This document shows, in pieces, positions 1 through 10,186 of a stretch of 64,000 bases of DNA. Position 1 is the stretch's first letter. Each line of letters starts with the position of its first letter. The DNA is from Gnetum montanum (lineage: Eukaryota > Streptophyta > Gnetopsida > Gnetales > Gnetaceae). The translations under genes were made by a program, and so were the position numbers. The stretch is taken from NCBI GenBank assembly GCA_015680685.1, contig MNCI01017629.1, positions 416,499-480,498 of the forward strand, read 5' to 3'. The notes under the pieces are model-generated. The model was given only the letters and a program-made list of their open reading frames with translations. It was not told where the DNA came from and searched no databases.

Positions 1-179
1 CCCTAGAAATATCAAAGGAAAATACATTTGAAAAGATCAAGAAGAAGAAAGTTCCATGCATCACATATAGTGACACAAGGTGTAATTATGTGCAGAGGTC
101 ATGGGTTGTGCAAAGTTTAACATTGCCTACATGCAATTAGTGTGCACAAGTGATTAATATACAAAGATGCCTGTATGTA

Positions 180-851
180 GTAGCCACACAATAGGAACGT
201 ACCCAGTGGCTGACGGTTGATCAAGAAAGTAGTTCACTCATATGCATGGAGCCAATTGAGAGTTTGACTTGTACTTATATCGATAGCATAGACGCATTAG
301 AGAAAGTCCTCCACCAACTTCCAAGTCTTAACCTTGAAAATGTCAAAGAGGGGAAGTTCGAAATCCCTAAGAAATTTAAGCAGGAGCCTCTTGAGCTAAA
401 ATCATTGCCCACAGGTATGGAATACACGTTCCTTAAAAATGGAAAATCAGTAATTATCAATGCTAAGCTTGCTCCTCAACAGATAGGGCACAAAATCTCA
501 CACATAGGGATAGAGGTAGATCTCAAGGAAATGAAAGTTATCCATAAATTACCCATCAACCAAAAATTATTAAAAATATTCGATCATTCCTTGGACATAC
601 TAGCTACTATAGGAGATTTATTAAGAACTTTTCAAAGGTTTCCAAACCATTGGTGGAATTAAAGAAAAAGGATGTACCTTTCGAATTGGGAGATAAGGTT
701 CTCTATTGGAATCCCACACATGTGCTACAATGTACTAAATTTCAAACACTGTGGGAAGGACCTTATATTATTTATGCAACTTTTCCTTTAGGGGCCATGA
801 CAATATACAAGCCTGAGAACTCAGATAAGAAACGTTTGGTCAACATGTAAC
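180..851 (+). pseudogene. Element C pol remnant: pre-RT segment, RT thumb and integrase C-terminus fused
   Basis: Three non-adjacent parts of a Ty3/gypsy polyprotein lie in a row. About 246-478 encodes the spacer before RT (motif LKSLPTGMEYTFL, as in LxPLPxxLxYAFL of plant gypsy pol). About 485-685 encodes the RT thumb (IGHKISHIGIEV, then in another frame LGHTSYYRRFIKNFSKVSKP). From about 690 comes the integrase C-terminal GPY/F domain (GDKVLYWNPTHV...WEGPYII). The RT palm with its catalytic aspartates, most of RNase H and the integrase core are absent. Two internal deletions explain this, near 485 and near 686-690. A one-base frame change near 590 separates the first ORF from the second. The reading ends at the stop after LVNM (849-851). 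It cannot be functional. Confidence 0.85.
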
Positions 852-2955
852 AACCCAAACCTTTTCATGAGCTTAGAACAGCCAGGACACATGCTACCTC
901 TGTTGATGGACAACCTTGATCACTATTTCGGATCTCCTCCTTCCAACTTAGTCATGGGAGAGATGGCCGCCTATGCTAACTATTCTAGGCCCTCAATTCT
1001 TTTTGAATTTTTGTTTTACACATTTTTTTAACTTTTCTTATTTTTGTTTTACACCATCGTTCATATTTTTACTATTTCTTTGTTTGCTTGATTTACTTTT
1101 ATTCGTCATCTAATAAGTGCTCATGATGGTGGATTGAATTATATCATATTGATTGCTAATGTTTGGTTTTTAACTTTGAGTTCTAATGTTGATACTAAGG
1201 TATGGTTATTTTGATATAATAGTCAATGAGTCCACGTCATCCATGAATCCATGAATTTCTATGATCTCTCTTGGCTTGGAACTATATAGTCCCTTTCTTT
1301 AAATAATAGAACTATCAACGAATTGGTGACTGGGCATATCTCAAACTAAGGAAGGACTCAAGGATTTAAAAGGGTGTGACTTCAAGGGGATTTGATGCAT
1401 TTGTGCTGGCCATTCTATTGGGTGTTTGGATGCTTTTTCTTTGGTTTTTTGCCATTTTAACATTGTTCAAAAATCAGGAAGCTGAGGGAATAAAAATAAT
1501 AAGTCTTTGCATGGTGTGGTTCTCACCCAAAAAAAAAAGAAAAAAGAAAAAAAAAAGGAAAAAAAAAGCACATCCCTTAGACAAAAAAAATGAAAAAAAA
1601 AAATTCATGGGTCTTTGCATGGTGTTGTTGCCATTCAAAAAAAAAAAAACAACAACATGGGAATTCAAAGCACACCCCTTAGACCAAATAAAAGGGATAC
1701 AAGCACTAGTTATGGAACTAGAAAGATATGTTACCCATTCTTAAAGGTTCTCTCTAACTAAGGCCCTTTCTCGCTTCCTAATTCTCAATCTCGCTCTTCT
1801 TGGAATAGTGGTGGCTCTTTATGGAAGCATTCTTGTTGCTTCAAGTGGATGAAGTGGTCAAGTGTGTTGATGCGAGGTCACTAAATGTGGTGTTTTTGAG
1901 TCTAGATTTGGGATGAGTTCTACTTAGTCACATTAACCATAAAATACACGAGGGACTTTACACAACCTTTTTCTTGGGATTCCATTTTATTCTCTCCTCT
2001 CCATCTTTCTTCCCATTCTCCACCTCATTTTCAGTTTTATCATTAGTCCATTTCTGTGTTGATGCATTATTTTTCTTTGGTAAATTCTTGTGGGTAATTT
2101 TTTAACTCTTGCTTCCAAATGACATTCCTAGAGCCTATAGACTCTTTGGTTTGTGGGTTTGACAAGGCATAAAAGGCATGAGCTTACTTTGGGGAGGACC
2201 CACTAGCATTCCTTTTTGGTGTAATTGTTAACTTCTTTCCCTTAAACATTTCTTGCAATCGATCATTTCTTGTTTCATCCCCATCCATGACATCCATTTT
2301 ATTGGCGTTGCCATTGTTATTTTTTCCATCTTTCTTGTTTCTCATATTTTTCCATCTTATAGCTACCGAAGGTTCGTTCTTAGTCATGGGGGCCCTAGCA
2401 CAAATTTTTTCAATTTTCTCCATTTTACTATTCTCCTAACCCCTACACCTTGGGTAGTCACCTGTGATAAATCTCTGAACTAGTTTTAGCCATAACCACA
2501 ACTTAGTCAATGTGCTTCATCTCGAAGCAAGGTATCAACTACATTGTGGTTTATCTATTCTTGCTCATTTGTAACTATGTTGTGCGTGCAGATGGTGATC
2601 ATACAAATAATGGACTGGGCTTGGAGGAAGCACTCAGGATGGACTGGAACTAGAGCATTTAAGAAAGGAGAAAGTCTGGTGGCGTGGCTATGGATAAATA
2701 ATGGAAGTCACAATCTTAGCATTGGTGACAACATGCTTCATTTTGTTTCTCTCTCTTTCTCTACAAGCTTCCAAATAAAGGCTTGGATGTCATTTACATA
2801 CGAGTGTTCACAACAATGTTGTAATATGCTTATTGATCTATCCACTAGGCATGTTGAGTTTGTTATCTGTCAGGTGTCAATTAGTCAATAATTCCATACC
2901 TTCCCAATATTTTGTAAGGAATTTGAGGACGAGTTTTCATTCAGTCATGGGGGTA
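852..2955 (+). other. Element C non-coding region between pol and 3' LTR
   Basis: No credible coding is seen. The stretch matches the post-integrase region of D in reverse, for example the 'ctctaactaaggcccttt' segment near 1752 and its counterpart near 24930. The last 70 bases (attccataccttcccaatat... then gaggacgagttttcattcag) match the bases just before the 3' LTR of A (17510-17603), so this is the shared 3' terminal segment of the family. Nothing clearly recognisable as ORF2 survives between. Confidence 0.6.
1500..1690 (+). repeat. Two-copy tandem duplication around oligo-A tracts
   Basis: The unit 'gtctttgcatggtg ... A-rich tract ... aaagcac(a)ccccttagac' occurs at about 1503-1581 and again at about 1611-1683. 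Each copy contains a long A/G run. D carries the corresponding segment once (about 25015-25105, reverse), so C has duplicated it. The lysine-rich translation here is an artefact of the A-runs. Confidence 0.7.
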
Positions 2956-3830
2956 TGATGAGAGTGGTTACTCTAATAATTAGAGTGATTATTATTAGGG
3001 TGGTTACTCTAATTATTAGAGGGGCAGTTTCTCTAAAATTAGAGCGGCAATTTTTGTAATTATTAGAGTAGTTGCTTCCAAGCCTATAAATACAGTGCCC
3101 AGGTACAAAATAGAGAAGTCAAGAAAAAAAAGAAGAATTTAGAAGAAGAATTTAGAAGAGGAAGTCTTTTAGGAGTGAAGTAGTGAACTCTAGCCAAGTG
3201 CCTATAGTAGGAGGTCTAAGTGTGGATGGATCTTTATTCGAGCATTATGTACCTGAGCATACCTTGTGTACGGCAATAAAGACGATCTCTTGGATTCATC
3301 CTTTCAGCACTTGAGATTTTTTTTCTTACTCATTTCCTTTATTTTATTCTCTTCTACATTTATTTTATTTTATTTTATGCACTTTACATTTCTATTATTA
3401 GTGCACATAGTATGATCACTTCGAGCATGTGTGTAACACTTGGTAACCCAGTAACGATTAGCGTTTGGTAATCCCAGTAGTGTTGCACTGGTTCAGGATA
3501 TGTAGGGAAAGTGAGAACGGATACTAGTGTTAGGATTAGTTAAAGCCTAGTTAATTAGTAGTTAAGTTAAATTAGTCACTTAGTTATCTCTCTCTCTCTT
3601 CCCTTATTAGCAACAGAATGTAAAAACATAAAAGCTATAAAAATCATATGCCTCAAGCTTACTTAACCATACAACCATGACAATACAAGTAAGTTTGGAA
3701 AGACAACAATTGATTAACCCTAAGTGTTCCATTAGGGCACGTAAGCACTTAGTCCTTGGAATTCAACCGAATCGTGCACGAAATGCTTGTATTCGTATGG
3801 TTGAGTGTAGGGATACCTCGTCGCTCATTA
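2956..3830 (+). repeat. Element C 3' LTR (875 bp)
   Basis: It starts TGATGAGAGTGG directly after the tract gtcatgggggta and ends ...CGCTCATTA, where other family members end CTCATCA (one C-to-T change). U3 carries several near-palindromic units of the form CTCTAATTATTAGAG (about 2968-3070). A TATA box follows at 3083-3092, then an R/U5 region shared with the LTRs of A, B, D and F. The shared part includes 'ggtaatcccagtagtg' and the terminal 'ggttgagtgtagggatacc'. Confidence 0.85.
3083..3092 (+). promoter_or_regulatory. TATA box of C 3' LTR
   Basis: CCTATAAATA lies about 130 bp into the LTR, just downstream of the palindromic U3 repeats. The same CCTATAAATA stands at the same place in the LTRs of A (17699-17708) and, in reverse, of B and F. 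Confidence 0.7.
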
Positions 3831-3879
3831 GTAATAAAGATTGAGATTACTCTATCATTGCAGCATTCACTTGGCTTTT
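3831..3879 (+). repeat. Sliver of element A 5' LTR between C and B
   Basis: This short piece matches the middle of A's 3' LTR (about 17885-17935) and ends with the CTTTT (3875-3879) that was duplicated when B inserted. The LTR resumes at 9545 with attgttgattatttattcat. Confidence 0.8.
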
Positions 3880-4766
3880 TGATGAGTGGCAAGGTACCCC
3901 TACACTCAACCATACAAATACGAGCATTCATGCACGATCCAGTCGAACTCCATAGATGGACTAGTTGTGGTATCTAGATAGTTACTCATTGATCACAATT
4001 CACTATCTTCCCACCTGGACTAGTATTTGCTTTGTCACGTATGGTTTAGTCCAGAGTGAGGTGTATGATGTGGTCCTAAACTAGTGCTACTCCCAGAGGC
4101 AATGGAGAATAACTTTAATTAAGCTAAGAGGAAAAGGGTGAAGAGAGTCTAAGCTAGCCCAAGTGCAATGAGCATCCATCCTTAATCATCCGTACACATT
4201 TTGGACCTCGTGTGCTACTACTGGGATACCAAGTAGTCACACTTAAATGCTCATGATTAAGTCATACTCATTCCGTGTTTAATAATAGGGATAGGAAATG
4301 AGGGTAGAGAAATATTAATTAAGAAAGCAATAAATAATAGTGAAAACTAAGTGAATGTTGCAATGATGAAGCAATCTCAATCTTTATTATTGATCATGTG
4401 TGTGTCCAAGTACGTCACACTCGAATAAAGGTTCTATACAATTACAATCATCACGTTACGGGCATGTACCAAGGAAAGGGTTGAGAGGAAAAACTGACAA
4501 AAATATCCCACTCTAATACTAACTTCCTATGATTTTCCCATGCACCCCATTTTGTATTTATAGGCTCACACGGGAACCATGATATTGTATATCCGATATC
4601 AATTTTCAAGCTGTGATATCGCATACCTGATATCGAGGGTCTAATATTAGGGGTCTGATATTAAGGGTCTGATATCGGGACTCATTAGACCTGAAATCTT
4701 GTACCCAATATCAAGGGTCTGATAACAAGGGTCCGATATCAGCACCTGGCAAACCATGATTCATCA
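3880..4766 (-). repeat. Element B 3' LTR (887 bp)
   Basis: In sense orientation it begins TGATGAATCATGG at 4766 and ends GCCACTCATCA at 3880. U3 has many copies of GATATC-type units (about 4575-4745). A TATA box (CTATAAATA on the minus strand, 4555-4563) follows them. Confidence 0.9.
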
Positions 4767-4929
4767 TTACCCCACAACTAAATAACAACTCATCCTCGAG
4801 TCAAAGAAAGTGAGGAACAAGTTCAATTGATTACAAAGTGGATAGGTATAAGGTTATTGACTAACTAGAAATTTATTCATGTCGTAGTGGAGTGTTGAAC
4901 ACAACAAAATTGGGACACAGACCTAGGAT

Positions 4930-5385
4930 TAAAAAATTTATAGGAACACATGTGGTTCCTAGTGGTGATGGATCTTCCATGGATGCCTTTCCTTTGTCCT
5001 ATGCTTCAAGCTTTTGAGATTGATACGGTTGAAGAAGTGCCTAATGTTTCTTCTCTTTTATTAAAGGATTATGAGCCATCCATGCTGATGTTCTAATGTT
5101 TGATGGAGTCAACACTTCCCATGGACACAGCAGCTGCAGGAACACTTGATTGGCCTTGACATGCCATGCCACAAATAGTCGTTGTTCCTATTCATAGGCT
5201 CAGGCCCTAACCTCTCCACCTTTTACTTGGATAGATCATGTAGTAACAAGAGTTCCCTGATGAATGTTGAATGATTGTGCCTCCTACTCCACATGTTCTA
5301 CATGAGGTTTTTAGCTTCTGTCTCCCCTTGGGTGTTTAGTTGCACCTTGAGAAGGTCCTCCTTGTTGTCCTCTTTTAGGGGCCAT
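4930..5385 (-). pseudogene. Element B ORF2 remnant, middle deleted
   Basis: The start codon at 5385 opens with MAPKRGQQGGPSQGATK, matching the ORF2 starts of A (14617) and F (52868). After about 60 codons with stops it jumps to the ORF2 C-terminus. There VAWHVKANQVF and DKGKASMEDPSP match VAWYVKADQMF and DKGKVPMEEPPP of A. The whole middle region, which in A holds the conserved domain and predicted coiled coils, is missing. It is a deletion derivative with in-frame stops and cannot be functional. The function of the intact protein is unknown. Confidence 0.7.
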
Positions 5386-6530
5386 CTATAATCACACAAA
5401 GATCAATTGTTAGTAAGGTTATTGAAAGAAGTTTAATTATTTCATACCTTACTTATTGCCTTTGGTAAATGTTGAATTCTTTGCTTAGTGTGATTTTAGA
5501 GTTAGAAATTTTTTCAAGGAAGTTGCCCTAAAAGTTTAATGTTGGACCTGGTTTGTTTACATGACACATCAAAGGACACGTAATGGTTTTGAGAAACATT
5601 TGATAAAATGATGACAAAGGAAAGAATAGATTTGGCAATGAAGTACTCAGAGGCTATAAAATAATGTGGTNTACAAGACATAGTTCACAAATACATGGAC
5701 AACGAGATGAGGCACATTGTAGAAGGAATTACAGAGATTGGGACATGAGGTAACTAACCCAGGGCACAATGAATCTTGAGTGTTGGGCATGATTAATGTG
5801 TCATTAGCCCATCGCTCCAAAATCAAGATCAAGTTCATTCTTCCGATTAGTGACATCGCATTGTTTCATCCAATGATGGAAAACCATAAGAGCACCATGA
5901 CAGCATGGTGTACGATCACTTGGAATTTTGTCCAAGGGAGGAGTGTTTTAGAATTGCTTGGCAGCATGTTTATTTTAGCCACTTTGGCACTTTGTCTTTT
6001 CCAACAGTGAACTGGAGAATTCACCAACCTTTAGGCATGGGTGCATGTCTTTCCAGTGGGACCCCTAGAATAGCATTGAGTTTCTTTATTAAGTGCCTTT
6101 ATTACTCTTACTCCCATTTTTCATTAGATCTACAAGGATCTTGGTACAACCAGGTTGCATGATAACTCCTACAGATGTCACCAAAGAGAATCCACAAGTC
6201 CCCTTGATATCACACTCTGGCCATTCCCTCTTGGTCCATCCTTCTTCACTCTGGGTATAATGAGCACAAAAGTACTTTAAGTTCTAATGATGTCAATAAT
6301 ATCATCGTACCTAGAGTAGAACCTCTTATTAATAGAATGGGTGAGTGCATGTTGTAGGCTCATTGTCCAAATAATTAGTTACCTGAGACTTGATAACACA
6401 AAACAACACCTCAACCAATGAGTCACATGAGTGTTTTATTCATAGATGAGATTACCCATAAAAAGATAAAACAATAAATAAAAATATAAAACAAAAAATT
6501 GAAAGATGAAAAACTAAAAAATAAAAAATT
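5386..6530 (-). other. Element B spacer between gag and ORF2
   Basis: Non-coding. It is shared with the spacers of A (about 12740-13560) and F (about 53760-54660): the 'tcatgataactcctacagatg' region and the 'caatgagtcacatgagtg' segment recur in all three. It contains two sites of ambiguous bases (5671 and 6547-6548). Confidence 0.6.
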
Positions 6531-6539
6531 GTAAAATTA

Positions 6540-8519
6540 AAGAAAANNTGTATTAAAGTTGACATAGTGGGGAAAGTTAGAAGATGAGGTTAATTGATAA
6601 GGAGTTGACCCACTATAGCACCTGTGACCGTAAGATGGTATGCAAGGATTGGTATGTCTCCCTATGTGGCTATATTCATTGGGCCCCATAGTTGTTGGAG
6701 TTTTGATCGGTGGCCCTGATAAGGTAACACGAGGTGTTGGATTCAAGGAAAAAGATGCACTATAGTGTTGGACTTGTGCTGCGTTGGAGAATGCAGTGGT
6801 CTTAGAACTATGCTGCTCCTTCCTATGGCTGTGTCTAAAGAAGGGATGCCTTTGATGTTGTGGAGGGTTTCCACTGCTCTTGATAGTAGAAGCACAAGTA
6901 AGATTCATGGGTTGATGCTATGGTTCAAATTCCTCAGGTACAGTCGATGGCAATGTAGAAGGAGGTGAAGGATGAGAATGTTGAAATTGAGGAGAAGTGT
7001 AAGGTACACAAGGTGGTGGTCTTGTTGGCGAGGATATGGGTTAATGGTATTGAGGAGAATGATAATAATGTGGTGAGATAGAGGATGTTGGACTTGAAAA
7101 GCACTTGGGTTCGGATGATAGGAAGGGTGTAACCAGTTTGGGGGTGGCTTCCCCCACGGATAGGATTTTTGCCACTGTGGTTGAACACAATATTTTTGTA
7201 TGAACTCTGGATGTAACATTCTTTCCCAATGTTAATGTAAATGTGACAATATTGGGCATTGACCTTTTGGGTGATCATACAAGAAAATGTTACATTGATA
7301 CGTATGATTGGCAGTTAAGTTCTTATTTTCTTCTACCCTTCTTTCTGATTGTCTAGTGGTATTTTGTCCTATTTCTTGGTTTCTCATGACTCTACATCCA
7401 ATAATATTGGCATATTCTCCACATTTTTGATGTATCCACTTCATCATCTTATTGATCTTTGCCTCAATTTTGTGTAGTAATTGTAATATTGGCAAAGATG
7501 GTTCCAGCTCCATAAGGTGAGTTGATTTTTCCTCTTCTTGATTATGGACCTTTGTTAGGTTGAGATTTTGATCCCGTTGAGATTTTTCAAAATTCTCCCA
7601 TTCAGCCATTTATCCTTCTTCTTTTACTAGCTGCTTAATAAGCTCTTGGAATTTATGGGTTCATAGTTCATATAGTTGACCTGGGGCATACATCCCTAAG
7701 GTTTCGCTTGTTTCATTACGGAGCCCATCTATGATATGGTACATTAGCCTCTCTTCGGAGAACCCATGGCTTAGGTAGTTATTTAACAATGCATAATATA
7801 TTTCTAAGGTAATGTCCAAGGGTTCATGTTGTGCTTGTTTCCATTCTTGGATTTGTCTCCTCAAGGCTGACACTCTTGCATAGGTTTGATATCTTCCGTT
7901 GAAGAGATCTACCATTTTTGGCAAACATCGAAGTAATTTTGGTTTTAAAGACCTATACCATACTTTTAGTTGGCCAACGAGTGTCATGGGAAAGAGCTTA
8001 ATTTTTTTTCATCCATTATCAATATTGTTCCATATATAGGCATCATGGAAGGCTTGTAAATGATGTTGCAGATCTAAATCATAGCCTCCTAAAAACTTGG
8101 GAAAGTTATTTAAATCAAGCCTAGGTAGATGACTCTCCTTACGATGCCTATAGGATATTTGAACAACCTCGTGTATATGCATTAGGCTCTTAGTGGTCAA
8201 TAGGGGTTCATTATCACTAAGTAGGTTATAAGTTTGTGAGTCGGGAAGATGTTGTCTTTGTTCATGTTAGCGTTCCTGACTTTGCCTATGGGTTCGATTT
8301 TTATTTCTACGTCGACCCCTTGAGGAATAGTCATGCATTCTTGGGGATGTTCCATCTTCACTAGAGGTTTCTGAGTTGGATGACAAAAGTCCTTGAGTAT
8401 CATTGGGATGTTTATGAACATATGAAACTTCTGTATAAGATTGAGTACTCCAAACTCCTTCGTTGCTTCTCTATTTCCTTGCTAGATGTTGTGTTATCAC
8501 TATCTTGTGAAAGAGACAT
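6540..8519 (-). pseudogene. Element B gag
   Basis: Start codon at 8519, as in A. The gag capsid region is in pieces: PRLDLNNFPKFLGGYDLD and the LQAFHDAYIWNNID segment near 8009-8140, then VGQLKVWYRSLKPKL and WKQAQHEPLDITLEIYYALL near 7700-7980. These correspond to the 'P..F.G..d..~..L..f' and 'F.Q...E.l.ea..ry..ll' core of Retrotrans_gag. Downstream lies a glutamate/lysine-rich stretch, then YQCN...DHPKGQCPIL (about 7235-7300), a possible reduced zinc-knuckle, then a Pro/Tyr/Ser-rich tail. Several frame changes and stops are present. Confidence 0.8.
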
Positions 8520-8631
8520 TGTTGTAAATTTTGTGTGACTTAATTGAATTTAATTTATTTGCTTAAAAAATATATTGTTAATACCTTGTTACAATGATCT
8601 TTTATGATATAACTAATCTAGATAACTAGCA

Positions 8632-8653
8632 CCATCCTTGGCAATAGTGCCAA
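8632..8653 (-). other. Element B primer-binding site (tRNA-Asp type)
   Basis: On the minus strand it reads TTGGCACTATTGCCAAGGATGG, directly after the LTR. The expected complement of plant tRNA-Asp(GUC) begins TGGCGCCGTTGCCGGGGAT, and the differences are transitions. The last ~33 bases of the LTR (GTGTAGGGGTACC...CTCATCA) are missing immediately upstream. Confidence 0.75.
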
Positions 8654-9539
8654 CCATACGAATACGAGCGTTCATGCACGATCCGTTCGAACTCCTTAAA
8701 TGGACTAGTTGTGGTATGTAGATAGTTACTCATGGATTGTAGTTTGCTATCTTTCCACCTAGACTAGTATTTGCTTTTTCACATATGGTTTAGTCTAGAG
8801 TGAGGTGTATGATGTGGTCCTAAACTAGTGCTACTCTTATAGGCAATGGAGAATAACTTTAATTAAGCTAAGAGAGAAAGGATGAAGAGAGTCTAAGCTA
8901 GCCTAAATGTGATGAGCATCTGTCCTTAATCATCCATACACATATTGGACCTTGTGTTCTACTATTGAGATTACCAAGTGCATGTCTTAGGTATGCTATT
9001 GGGATATCAATTAGTCACACTTAAATGCTCGTGGTTAAGTTTTACTCATTTCACGTTTAATAACAGGGACAGGAAATGAGGGTAGAGAAATATTAATTAA
9101 GAAAGTAATAAATAACAGTTAAAACTAAGTGAATGCTACAATGATAAAGTAATCTTGATCTTTATTGCTGGTCATGTGCTTGTCCAAGTACATCACTCTT
9201 GAATAAAGGTTTTGTACAATTACAATCATCACATTGCGGCATGCACCAAGGAAAGGGTTAAGCGGAAAAATTGACAAAAGGATCCTACTCTAATACTAAC
9301 TTCCTATGACTTTCCCATGCACCCCATTATGTATTTATAGGGTCACATGGGAACCATGATATCACATATCCAATATCGCTTGTCAGGCTATGATATCATG
9401 TACTCGATATTGACCGATATCAAGGGTTCGATATTAAGGGTTCAATATCGGGACTCATCAGACCTAATAACTTGTACCCGATATCAAGGGTTTGATAACA
9501 AGGGTCTAATATTAACACCTAGCAAAGCATGATTCATCA
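8654..9539 (-). repeat. Element B 5' LTR, 3' tip deleted
   Basis: In sense it begins TGATGAATCATGC at 9539, has GATATC-type repeats (about 9358-9510) and a TATA box (9332-9340, minus), and stops at CGTATGG. It then runs straight into the PBS, so about 33 terminal bases present in the 3' LTR are lost. It also carries roughly 30 bases (near 8945-8985) absent from the 3' LTR. Confidence 0.85.
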
Positions 9540-9544
9540 CTTTT

Positions 9545-10052
9545 AATTGTTGATTATTTATTCATAGTTAATATTTCTTTTATTATCATTTACTATTCCT
9601 ATTGTTAACACAGAATGAGTACACCTTAATCATGAATATTTAAGTGTAACTACGTGGTAACCCAATAGCGTATCAAGTAGTGCTTCGAGTGATGTGCGCT
9701 TGGTAATCCTAGAAGTAGTGCACGAAGTCCAAGATGCATATGGATGATTAGGAATATATGCTAATCACACTTAGGATAGTTTAGATCTTATTTCCTATTT
9801 CCCATTGGCTTAATTAAGTTATCTCTTATTGTCATTAGGAGTAGCATAGTAGTAGGGATCACATCATACACCTCACTCTGGACTGAACCATACATGATAA
9901 AGCAAATACTAGTCCAAGTGGGAAGACAACAAATTGCAATCAACACATAACCATCTAGGTGCCACAACTAGTCCATCTATAGAGTTCAATCGAATTGTGC
10001 ATACATGCTCATATTTGTATGGTTGAATGTAGGGGTACCTTTCCACTCATCA
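9545..10052 (+). repeat. Element A 5' LTR, right portion
   Basis: It matches A's 3' LTR from about 17950 to 18460 and ends ACTCATCA just before the PBS. It resumes after the CTTTT duplicated by B. Confidence 0.88.
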
Positions 10053-10053
10053 T

Positions 10054-10072
10054 TGGCACTATTGCTAGGGAT
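10054..10072 (+). other. Element A primer-binding site (tRNA-Asp type)
   Basis: TGGCACTATTGCTAGGGAT starts one base after the LTR end. Against the complement of plant tRNA-Asp (TGGCGCCGTTGCCGGGGAT) five positions differ, all transitions at or next to former CpG sites, as expected from methylcytosine decay. Confidence 0.82.
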
Positions 10073-10186
10073 GGTACTAGTTATCTAGATAAGTTATATC
10101 ATACAAGATTCTTGTAACAAGGTATTAACGATATATCTTTCAGATAAAGAAATTAAATTCAATTAATTCACACACAATTCATAACA

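Larger units (their letters stand above)
1..3830 (+). mobile_element. Element C: 3' part of a Ty3/gypsy LTR retrotransposon
   Basis: The left edge of the window lies inside this element. In order it shows a pol remnant (to about 851), a long non-coding 3' region, a polypurine-like tract ending in gtcatgggggta, and a complete 3' LTR. The 5' LTR, gag and protease are off the window. Its 3' end lands inside the 5' LTR of element A: from 3831 the sequence continues as A's LTR interior (ataaagattgagattactc, also found near 17890). C therefore inserted into A. The candidate TSD GTAAT (3831-3835) cannot be checked because the partner lies upstream of the window. C and D share their pre-RT, integrase-end and LTR R/U5 sequence. 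Confidence 0.85.
3880..9539 (-). mobile_element. Element B: pol-less Ty3/gypsy retrotransposon, TSD CTTTT
   Basis: Both LTRs, PBS, gag and a shortened ORF2 are present on the minus strand, 5660 bp in total. It is flanked by a perfect 5-bp target-site duplication CTTTT (3875-3879 and 9540-9544). Removing B and one TSD copy rejoins the 5' LTR of A, which proves the nesting. Compared with A, B lacks most of ORF2 and much spacer. It has no pol. Confidence 0.9.

Noticed and set aside
1376-1744. Lysine-rich open frame
   Set aside because: It exists only because of long A/G runs in a duplicated non-coding segment. D has the same DNA without such a frame.
6905-7278. Several overlapping minus-strand ORFs
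   Set aside because: They are alternate frames of the low-complexity Pro/Tyr/Ser tail of B's gag, not separate genes.
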